Of a stretch of DNA of 46,662 nucleotides, positions 40,431-46,662 are shown one piece after another (position 1 is the stretch's first letter; every line of letters starts with the position of its first letter). The translations under genes were made by a program, and so were the position numbers. Under the pieces are notes generated by a model that did no database searches, was not told the origin of the DNA, and saw nothing but the letters and a program-made list of their open reading frames with translations. This DNA is from Rhodospirillaceae bacterium (lineage in GTDB: Bacteria; Pseudomonadota; Alphaproteobacteria; SHVZ01), in the NCBI GenBank assembly GCA_016792585.1, contig JAEULB010000027.1, positions 1-46,662 of the forward strand, read 5' to 3'.

Positions 40431-41288
40431 ATGTGGGAAATCTGGAAGATCCTGACGGTCGCGACCGGGGTTGCGCTGATGTCGGTCACTATGGCGAAAG
40501 CCGAAGGCGAGCGGACGCGCGAGCTTGTGCGCTACGGCGACGGCATCCAGGTCGACCTGATCGCCGAGGGCAAAGGGCCGCTGATCGTCCTCCTGCCGTC
40601 GGGCAATCGGGACTCCGAGGACTTCGACGACTTCGCTGTCCGCCTGGCAAAGGAAGGCTTCCGGGTGCTTCGCCCGCAGCCGCGCGGCATGGGGCAGAGC
40701 CGTGGGCCGATGCAGAACATCACCATGCACGACTTCGCCCGCGACGTCGCCGCGGCGATCGAGAGCCAGAAGGCGGGAGCGGCGGTAGTCCTGGGTCATG
40801 CCTACGGCGCCTGGATCGCGCGCATGACCGCCGCCGACCATCCGAAGCTGGTGCGCGGCGTGATCCTGGCCGCGACCTCGGCGAAGGTGTCGCCGCCGGG
40901 CCTGGGCGAGGCCTATCTCGTCGCCACCGATCCGACGAAGCCGGAGGTTGACCGCCTGAAGGCGCTGCAGTTCGGTTTCTTCGCTCCCGGACACGATCCG
41001 AGGCCTTGGCTCACCGGCTGGCATCCCGATGTCGCCGCCGCCTACAGCGCGGCCAACCGCGCGACCAGGCGCGAGGAGTGGTGGCCCGGCGGCACCGCGC
41101 CGATGCTCGACCTCCAGGGCGAACTTGATCCTTGGAAGCCGCGGGCGGTGATGAACGAGATCAAGGACGAGTTCGGCGACCGCATCACCGTCGCGGTGGT
41201 GGCCGGGGCCAGCCACGCGCTGATCCCGGAGAAGCCCGATGCGGTAGTCGCCGAGGTCGTCAAATGGGTGCGTCAGCTTCCGAAATAA
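40431..41288 (+). CDS. Exported alpha/beta-hydrolase-fold protein without the Ser/Cys nucleophile
   Basis: The ATG at 40431 gives 285 residues with a signal-like N-terminus (MWEIWKILTVATGVALMSVT, then MAKAEGE). The fold is intact (LIVLLPSGNRDSEDFDDF, then LRPQPRGMGQS), and an Asp and a His in LDPWKP and GASHALIPEKP complete the usual triad positions. The nucleophile elbow reads GHAYGAW, with Ala124 in place of Ser or Cys. The protein is therefore either a non-catalytic binding protein or uses another mechanism, as some alpha/beta-fold dioxygenases and lyases do. As the first gene before the importer, it might act on substrate in the periplasm. An ATG at 40422 is possible. Confidence 0.75.
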   Translation: MWEIWKILTVATGVALMSVTMAKAEGERTRELVRYGDGIQVDLIAEGKGPLIVLLPSGNRDSEDFDDFAVRLAKEGFRVLRPQPRGMGQSRGPMQNITMHDFARDVAAAIESQKAGAAVVLGHAYGAWIARMTAADHPKLVRGVILAATSAKVSPPGLGEAYLVATDPTKPEVDRLKALQFGFFAPGHDPRPWLTGWHPDVAAAYSAANRATRREEWWPGGTAPMLDLQGELDPWKPRAVMNEIKDEFGDRITVAVVAGASHALIPEKPDAVVAEVVKWVRQLPK

Positions 41289-41290
41289 CG

Positions 41291-41320
41291 AAAAAGGCGC
41301 CGGCGGCGCCGGAGGAGGGA
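41291..41320 (+). promoter_or_regulatory. Intercistronic hairpin and strong ribosome-binding site before the binding protein
   Basis: A short hairpin GGCGCC-GGC-GGCGCC (41296-41310) is followed by the Shine-Dalgarno sequence GGAGGAGGG (41311-41319) and a GTG start at 41324. There is no T-run, so it is not a terminator. Such stems can protect the downstream message and support high expression of the periplasmic binding protein. Confidence 0.5.
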
Positions 41321-41323
41321 ACT

Positions 41324-42373
41324 GTGAGGATCAACCCGTATCGGTCGTTCGTTTCGGCTCTCGTTCTGGCCGGGCTCGCGGCGGCGTTCGCGCCGGCGCC
41401 GGCGTCCGCGCTCGATCCGTCGATGATCGCGGCAGCGAAGAAGGAAGGCGAGGTCGTCTGGTACACCGGCCTGATCGTCAACGCCGTGGTCCGTCCGCTC
41501 TCCGAGGCCTTCGAGAGGAAGTACGGAATCAAGGTGAAGCACACCAGCACCACCGATGCCGAGACGATGCTGCGCATCACCAACGAGGCGCGCGCCGGCA
41601 GGACGGAGTCGGACGTCTTCGATACGCCGGGCACGGTGATGCCGCCACTGGTCAAGGCGGGCCTGGTCGAGCGCTACACGCCTGAATCGGTGGCCGAGTA
41701 TGACGCCCGCTTTAGGGACAAGGACGGCTACTGGAACGGGATCTTCGCGCTCTACCTGACCGTCGGCTACAACACCGAACTGGTCAAGCCGGCCGACGCG
41801 CCGAAGACTTTCCAGGACCTGCTCGATCCGAAGTGGCAGGGCAAGATGGCGTGGGTCAACAACCGCGTCATCTCCGGCCCCGCCGGCTTCATCGCCAACG
41901 TCCTGGCGGCGATGGGCCCCGACGCCGGAACGGATTACCTCCGAAAGCTGGGCCAGCAGAAGATCGTCAGCATCCCGTCCAATCAGCGCGTCGTGCTCGA
42001 CCAGGTTATCGCGGGCCAATACCCGATCGGTCTCATGGTCTACAATCACCACGCCGTCATTAGCGCCGCCCAAGGGGCGCCGGTGGCATGGGTGAAGATG
42101 GAGCCGCTCGTCGCCAATCTCGGCGTAGTCGGCCTGACCAAGGGTGGACCGCATCCGAATGCCGGTAAGTTGTTCCTCGAGTTCCTGTTCTCCGAGGAAG
42201 GGCAGACGGTGATCCGCGACGCCAACTATCCGCCGGCGCATCCGAAGGTGAAGGCGAAGGAGCCCTCGATCAGCCCGGTGACCGGCAACTTCAAGATCAC
42301 CATGATCACGCCCGAGGCGACCGGTGAGCCTCTGGCCGGCTGGCTCAAGATCTACGACGAGTTCTTCAAGTGA
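41324..42373 (+). CDS. Fbp-type periplasmic binding protein of an ABC importer
   Basis: A 349-residue protein from a GTG with a strong Shine-Dalgarno. The signal peptide is clear (basic start, ALVLAGLAAAFAPAPASA, cut before LDP). The mature part begins IAAAKKEGEVVWYTGL, the FbpA/AfuA-type opening, and contains the hinge motif TFQDLLDPKWQGKMAW. The ending VKAKEPSISPVTGNFKI is also seen in family members. It lacks the paired tyrosines (YY) typical of ferric-iron binding proteins in the late region; near that position it has VYNHHAV, so it may bind an organic acid or anion. The permease gene starts within its stop. Confidence 0.88.
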   Translation: MRINPYRSFVSALVLAGLAAAFAPAPASALDPSMIAAAKKEGEVVWYTGLIVNAVVRPLSEAFERKYGIKVKHTSTTDAETMLRITNEARAGRTESDVFDTPGTVMPPLVKAGLVERYTPESVAEYDARFRDKDGYWNGIFALYLTVGYNTELVKPADAPKTFQDLLDPKWQGKMAWVNNRVISGPAGFIANVLAAMGPDAGTDYLRKLGQQKIVSIPSNQRVVLDQVIAGQYPIGLMVYNHHAVISAAQGAPVAWVKMEPLVANLGVVGLTKGGPHPNAGKLFLEFLFSEEGQTVIRDANYPPAHPKVKAKEPSISPVTGNFKITMITPEATGEPLAGWLKIYDEFFK

Positions 42374-44124
42374 GCGAAGCGTCGGCCGCCGGTATCCTTC
42401 CTTCGTCGTCGGCGGTCGGCACGCGGAAATGGTGGTCGTGGTGGGGCGCTACCGCCCCGCTGACCGCCGTAATGATCATCGTGCTCGGCGGGCTGGTGAT
42501 CCCGCCGATCGCGGTCCTGACGCAGCAGAGCCTGACGGAGGCGCTCTTCGACGGATCGCGCGGCGCCTTCACCTTCGAGCACTACGAGCGCCTTTTCGCC
42601 GACCCCAAGCTCTATGTGAGCGCTAGGAATTCGGTCACCTTTGCCACCCTCTCGACGATCTTCGCCCTGGCCTTCGGCGGCATCATCGCCTGGGTGGTGG
42701 AGCGCACCAACGCGCCGCTGCGCGGGCTGGCCTATCTGACGACGATCATCTCGCTCGGCATGCCGTTCATCCTTTACGTGCTCGCCTGGCTGTTCCTGCT
42801 CGGCCGGGCCGGACCTCTTAACGATTTCTACCGCAACCTGACCGGTTCGACCGACACGCTCTTCGCCGTCCATTCGATGGCCGGCATGGTGCTGGTCGAG
42901 ACCTTCTCCTGGCTGCCGCTGGTGTTCCTTCTCTTCTCCGCGACCTTCCGCGCCTCGAACGCCGAGATGGAGGAGGCGGCCCGGATGAGTGGCGCCTCCA
43001 TCATCGCCACGGTGTGGCACGTCTCGTTGAAGCTGGCACGGCCGGCGATTCTGGCGACCGCGCTCTTCGTCTTCATCCGCAGTCTGGAAGCCTTTGACGT
43101 CCCGATGCTGATCGGCACGCCCGCCGGCATCAACCTGCTGACGTCCGACATCTTCTTCAGCATCCGCGCCGTGCCGCCCGACTTGGGCCATGCGAGCGCC
43201 TTCTCGGTGCTGCTGACCGTGGTGATCGCGATCCTCATGTACTTCTACGGGCGCATCTCGCGCAGCGCCGATCGCTACGCGACGGTCACCGGCAAGGGCT
43301 ATCGGCCACGGCCGTTCGACCTCGGGCGCTGGCGCTGGGTCGGCAGCTTGCTGGTGCTGCTGCATTTCGCGGTGATGCTTGGATTGCCGCTGCTGGGCCT
43401 CCTCTGGGTCTCGGTGATGCCCTTCGTCAGGCCCATCCGTTTCGCGGCGCTGCCCTTCGCCACGCTCAAGAACTACGAGGCCGTGTTCAAGGTGCCGGCC
43501 TACCTGACCCTAACCTGGCACACGCTGGTGATCGCCGCCGCCGCCGCCACCCTGGGCATGGCGCTGATGGTAGTGACGGGATGGCTGGTCGCCCGCCGCA
43601 AGCCGGGTGCGACCTTCCTGGACCAGCTCACCACCATGCCGCTGCTGCTGCCGGGCATCGTGCTCGGCGTGGCGATGATGGAGATCGCGCTGCGCTCGCC
43701 TGTTCCGCTCTACGGCACGCTCGCGATCATCGTTATCGCCTTCGTCGTCCGCTACATGCCCTACGGCATGCGCTACGCCTTCTCCGGCGTGCTGCAGATC
43801 CATCGCGAGCTCGAGGAGGCGGCGGGCGTCGCCGGCGCCTCGACGCTGACGGTGCTCCGGCGCATCGTGGCGCCGCTGCTGTCGCCGGCGATCGCCGCGG
43901 GCTGGCTCTTCATCTTCCTGAACGCGGCCAAGGAGCTGTCCATCCCGATCCTGCTCTCGGGTCCGAACACGCAGACCATGGCGGTCGCGATCTTCGAGCA
44001 GTCGACCAACGGCCAGTTCAGCGAGCTTGCGGCGCTCGGCCTGCTGTGGACGCTGCTGATGACGGTCTTCGCGGTGGTTTTCTATCTTCTGATGCGGCGC
44101 CAGTCGTCGAGCGCCTACAGGTGA
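42370..44124 (+). CDS. Fbp-type ABC permease, double-domain
   Basis: A 584-residue inner-membrane protein with about twelve helices in two similar halves, as in FbpB/AfuB-type permeases. Each half has an EAA coupling motif: EMEEAARMSGASIIATVWHV in the first and ELEEAAGVAGASTLTVLRRI in the second. The GTG start overlaps the stop of the binding-protein gene (GTGA). It forms the whole channel as a fusion, so no second permease gene is needed. Confidence 0.92.
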   Translation: MSEASAAGILPSSSAVGTRKWWSWWGATAPLTAVMIIVLGGLVIPPIAVLTQQSLTEALFDGSRGAFTFEHYERLFADPKLYVSARNSVTFATLSTIFALAFGGIIAWVVERTNAPLRGLAYLTTIISLGMPFILYVLAWLFLLGRAGPLNDFYRNLTGSTDTLFAVHSMAGMVLVETFSWLPLVFLLFSATFRASNAEMEEAARMSGASIIATVWHVSLKLARPAILATALFVFIRSLEAFDVPMLIGTPAGINLLTSDIFFSIRAVPPDLGHASAFSVLLTVVIAILMYFYGRISRSADRYATVTGKGYRPRPFDLGRWRWVGSLLVLLHFAVMLGLPLLGLLWVSVMPFVRPIRFAALPFATLKNYEAVFKVPAYLTLTWHTLVIAAAAATLGMALMVVTGWLVARRKPGATFLDQLTTMPLLLPGIVLGVAMMEIALRSPVPLYGTLAIIVIAFVVRYMPYGMRYAFSGVLQIHRELEEAAGVAGASTLTVLRRIVAPLLSPAIAAGWLFIFLNAAKELSIPILLSGPNTQTMAVAIFEQSTNGQFSELAALGLLWTLLMTVFAVVFYLLMRRQSSSAYR

Positions 44125-44132
44125 ATCCGTAA

Positions 44133-45296
44133 ATGAGCTCACAGACCGCCACCCTCGACGTCACGGGTTTGAGCAAGGTGTTCCGCAACACCGGCGACGG
44201 CATCGCCGGCGGCATCCGGGAGGCCAATTTCTCACTAGCGCCGGGTACCTTCTTCACGCTGCTGGGACCCAGCGGCTGTGGCAAGACCACGACGCTCCGC
44301 TGTGTCGCCGGTCTGGAGCAGCCGGACTCCGGCGCGGTCAGGCTCGGACAGGAGACCTTCTTCGATGCCGCGCGCGGCATCAACGTGCCGCTCAACCTCC
44401 GCAACATCGGCATGGTCTTCCAGTCCTATGCGATCTGGCCGCACATGACCGTCTTCGAGAACGTCGCCTTCCCGTTGCGCGTCGCCAAGGGCGAGAGCTA
44501 CGAGAAGGCCGAGGTCGAGCGACTGGTTGGGGAAGCGCTGGAGACCGTCAATCTCGCGGGCTTCCAGTCGCGCTCGGCGACGCGGCTCTCCGGCGGGCAG
44601 CAGCAGCGCGTGGCGCTGGCACGCGCCATCGTCCGCAAGCCGAAGCTGCTGCTTCTCGACGAGCCGCTCAGCAACCTCGATGCGGCGCTGCGCGAGGACA
44701 TGCGGAACGAGCTAAAGCGCCTGCAGAAGCAGGTCGGCGTCACCACGGTCTACGTCACGCACGACCAGGCCGAGGCGCTGGCAATGTCGGATCTCGTCGC
44801 CGTCATTGACCAGGGGCGCATGGTGCAAATGGGGCCGCCGCGCGAGATCTACTTCCGGCCGCGCAACGCCTTCGTCGCCGGCTTCGTCGGCGCCACCAAT
44901 CTCGTGCACGGGACCGTTCTCGACCGGGTTCCGGCCAACGAGGTCGGCGCCGTCCGCCTCGACGACGGCCGGGTGGTCCGCTGCCTATTTCCCGATCCGA
45001 CGCCGGCCTCGCGCCGGATCGCCGTCTCGGTCAGGCCGGAAACGATCCAGCTGTCGCCGGCCAGTGCGCCGGAGCGCGCCGGGTTCAACCGGATGACCGG
45101 CACCGTCGTCTTCGCGGGGTTCCTCGGCAACATGAACCGCTACAGCCTCAGGATCGGCGGCGACGTGATGCATGCCAATGCTGCGCCGGAGGTCAACCTC
45201 GCCGAAGGCAGCGAGGTCGCGATCGACTTCTCCTTCGAGAGCGCGGTCGGCATCCCGATGGCCGACGAGATCGCGCAGGGCCGCTCCGCCGCATGA
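44133..45296 (+). CDS. ABC transporter ATPase, Fbp/Pot type with TOBE domain
   Basis: A 387-residue ATPase: Walker A GPSGCGKTTT, Q-loop VFQSYAIWPHMTV, signature LSGGQQQR, Walker B LLLLDEPLSNLD and the H-loop VTHDQAEAL. A C-terminal TOBE region (about 280-380, VSVRPETIQL) follows. It completes the three-gene importer with the binding protein and fused permease, starting eight bases after the permease stop. The next gene overlaps its stop. Confidence 0.94.
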   Translation: MSSQTATLDVTGLSKVFRNTGDGIAGGIREANFSLAPGTFFTLLGPSGCGKTTTLRCVAGLEQPDSGAVRLGQETFFDAARGINVPLNLRNIGMVFQSYAIWPHMTVFENVAFPLRVAKGESYEKAEVERLVGEALETVNLAGFQSRSATRLSGGQQQRVALARAIVRKPKLLLLDEPLSNLDAALREDMRNELKRLQKQVGVTTVYVTHDQAEALAMSDLVAVIDQGRMVQMGPPREIYFRPRNAFVAGFVGATNLVHGTVLDRVPANEVGAVRLDDGRVVRCLFPDPTPASRRIAVSVRPETIQLSPASAPERAGFNRMTGTVVFAGFLGNMNRYSLRIGGDVMHANAAPEVNLAEGSEVAIDFSFESAVGIPMADEIAQGRSAA

Positions 45297-46012
45297 TCGA
45301 TAAGCGGGTTGCCAGCATGGCCGAGGCGCTGGCCGGCATCGCCGACGGCTCGACCGTCCTCATCGGCGGCTTCGGCGCCGTCGGCCAGCCGAATGCCCTG
45401 ATCGACGGCCTGATCGAGCAGGGGGCGAAGGATCTCGTCATCGTCGCCAACAACGCCGGCATGGACGCGAAGATCGGCCTGCCGCGGCTTATGGCGGTGG
45501 GGCGGGCGCGGAAGCTGGTCTGCAGCTTTCCCCGCGGCTCGACGGTCTTCGACGAGCTCTACAAGGCCGGTCGGATCGAGCTGGAGGTCGTTCCGCAGGG
45601 AACGCTGGCCGAGCGCATCCGCGCCGCCGGCGCCGGCATTCCCGCCTTCTACACGCCGACCGGCGTCGGTACCAAGCTCGCCGAAGGCAAGGAGCAGCGT
45701 CATGTCGGCGGCCGCGACTGCATTCTCGAGCATGCGTTGAAGGCGGATGTCGCGCTGGTCGAGGCTTGGCGCGCCGATCGCTGGGGCAACCTCACCTACA
45801 AGGGCAGCGGGCGCAACTTCAACCCGGTGATGGCGGCGGCGGCGACGCTCACCGTCGTCCAGAGCCAGCACATCGACGAGCTAGGGGCGCTCGACCCGGA
45901 AGCCGTGGTTACGCCCGGCGTCTTCGTCAGCCGCGTGCTGCACGTACCCTATGGCGATCCACCGCCCGGCAACCGCCGCGCCGAGGTGGCCCGTCCGGAG
46001 GCGAAGCGATGA
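45293..46012 (+). CDS. 3-oxoacid CoA-transferase subunit A, PcaI-like
   Basis: A 239-residue subunit with the family start MIDKRVASMAEALAGIADGS, the CoA loop VLIGGFGAVGQPNALI, and VCSFPRGSTVFDELYKAG. It resembles PcaI/CatI (3-oxoadipate:succinyl-CoA CoA-transferase alpha) more than acetate or glutaconate CoA-transferases. It works as a heterodimer with the next gene, whose ATG overlaps its stop. Whether the substrate is 3-oxoadipate or another 3-oxo acid is not settled by sequence. Confidence 0.85.
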   Translation: MIDKRVASMAEALAGIADGSTVLIGGFGAVGQPNALIDGLIEQGAKDLVIVANNAGMDAKIGLPRLMAVGRARKLVCSFPRGSTVFDELYKAGRIELEVVPQGTLAERIRAAGAGIPAFYTPTGVGTKLAEGKEQRHVGGRDCILEHALKADVALVEAWRADRWGNLTYKGSGRNFNPVMAAAATLTVVQSQHIDELGALDPEAVVTPGVFVSRVLHVPYGDPPPGNRRAEVARPEAKR

Positions 46013-46650
46013 AGCCGTTCGGGCGCGCGGAGATGGCGGCGAAACTCGCCGCCGACATTCCGGAAGGCTGGTACGTCAATCTCGGCATCGGTCTGCCGAC
46101 CCTGGTCGCCGACTACGTGCCGGCCGAGCGCGAGGTGGTCTTCCATTCCGAGAACGGCATTCTCGGCATGGGGCCGGCGCCGCCGGAGGACGCGGTGGAC
46201 ACCTGGCTGGTCAACGCCGGCAAGGAGAACGTCACGCTTCGCGCCGGCGCATCGCTGGTCCATCACGCCGACAGCTTCATGATGATCCGCGGCGGCCATC
46301 TCGACCTGTGCGTGCTCGGCGCCTATGAGGTCGCGGCCAACGGCGACATCGCCAATTGGACGACCTCGCTCAACGACGCGGTGCCCGCGGTCGGCGGCGC
46401 CATGGATCTCGCCGCCGGGGCCAAGCGGCTTTGGGTGATGATGGAGCACACGACCAAGGACGGCCGTCCACGCCTGGTCGAGCGTTGCGCGTATCCGTTG
46501 ACCGCTCTCGCGGCCGTCAAGCGCATCTACACCAACCTGGCGGTGATCGACGTCTCGGCCAGGGGCTTCGAGGTGCGGCAGGTGGCTGACGGCGTCAGTT
46601 TCGAGGCGCTGCAGGAACGGACCGGAGCGAAGCTTCACCGCCCGGCGTGA
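46009..46650 (+). CDS. 3-oxoacid CoA-transferase subunit B, PcaJ-like
   Basis: A 213-residue subunit with GWYVNLGIGLPTLVADYVPA and the catalytic glutamate in HSENGILGMG (E48). The segments HHADSFMMIRGGHLDLCVLG and AVGGAMDLAAGAKRLWVMME match PcaJ/ScoB. The stop at 46650 lies 12 bases before the window end, so the operon may go on, for example to a true thiolase. Confidence 0.87.
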   Translation: MKPFGRAEMAAKLAADIPEGWYVNLGIGLPTLVADYVPAEREVVFHSENGILGMGPAPPEDAVDTWLVNAGKENVTLRAGASLVHHADSFMMIRGGHLDLCVLGAYEVAANGDIANWTTSLNDAVPAVGGAMDLAAGAKRLWVMMEHTTKDGRPRLVERCAYPLTALAAVKRIYTNLAVIDVSARGFEVRQVADGVSFEALQERTGAKLHRPA

Positions 46651-46662
46651 CCGGCGCTCAAG

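Noticed and set aside
41291..41310. A rho-independent terminator between the hydrolase and binding-protein genes
   Set aside because: The stem is only six base pairs, has no T-run, and is followed at once by a strong ribosome-binding site for the next gene of the same operon.
41324..45296. Calling the Fbp-type importer an iron(III) transporter
   Set aside because: The binding protein lacks the late tyrosine pair, the genes share a LysR-controlled transcript with catabolic enzymes, and no iron-responsive operator was seen.
1..46662. CRISPR arrays, rRNA genes or riboswitches
   Set aside because: No regularly spaced repeats, rRNA-like sequence or recognisable riboswitch aptamer was seen on reading both strands.

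Overview
The window reads as chromosomal DNA of a GC-rich alphaproteobacterium, probably of the order Hyphomicrobiales. The evidence is a strong G/C third-position bias, MocD/MocE-type genes, GcvA-like LysR and Opp/Fbp-type ABC operons, many ATGA/GTGA gene overlaps, and an IS3-family remnant. No intact rRNA or tRNA gene and no CRISPR array is visible. The species cannot be named from this stretch.

Region 1 (1 to about 10187) is the right part of an integrated genomic island and looks less GC-rich than the rest. It encodes a Cys-rich protein cut by the window edge, a HerA/VirB4-like ATPase, a small membrane protein, a wHTH/nuclease-like protein, an archaeo-eukaryotic-type primase, an excisionase-like protein, a tyrosine integrase, an ArdC-type anti-restriction protein, a RES-domain protein and three HEPN-like proteins. 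It ends at a 45-bp copy of the 3' half of an initiator tRNA-fMet gene, which is the expected attachment scar. The intact tRNA should lie left of the window.

Region 2 (10144 to about 11175) is a scar zone. It holds the C-terminal remnant of a large serine recombinase and an IS3-family element with an intact orfA and an orfB cut off before its DDE domain.

Region 3 (11197-29742) is a divergent catabolic locus around a DeoR-family regulator. The leftward operon encodes an oligopeptide-type ABC importer (binding protein, two permeases, two ATPases), a sulfatase-fold enzyme that resembles phosphonate monoester hydrolases/phosphodiesterases, a FucA-type class II aldolase, an FGGY kinase, a glycerol-1-phosphate dehydrogenase-like enzyme, a membrane di-iron desaturase/hydroxylase and a Rieske ferredoxin. 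The rightward operon encodes the regulator, a choline-kinase-like kinase, a GlpA-like flavoprotein with a BFD iron-sulfur domain, a second flavoprotein, a HisN/IMPase-family phosphatase and a TIM-barrel protein. Together they suggest import and intracellular breakdown of a sugar or polyol phosphodiester, analogous to but not the same as agrocinopine catabolism.

Region 4 (29816-30786) holds a decayed Fbp-type binding-protein gene and a non-coding stretch. Region 5 (30787-46650) is a CoA-dependent catabolic regulon. It contains two thiolase-like/DUF35 pairs, a dienelactone hydrolase, a two-subunit family III CoA-transferase, a GST, two alpha/beta hydrolases, an enoyl-CoA hydratase, an Fbp-type ABC importer and a PcaIJ-like CoA-transferase. 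A divergent LysR regulator sits in the middle. Four promoters in region 5 share a LysR box (TTGAG-N5-CTCAA type) exactly 36 bp upstream of a -35 element, so the region is very likely one LysR regulon. The substrate is probably a carboxylic acid, possibly aromatic or alicyclic, and is not identified.
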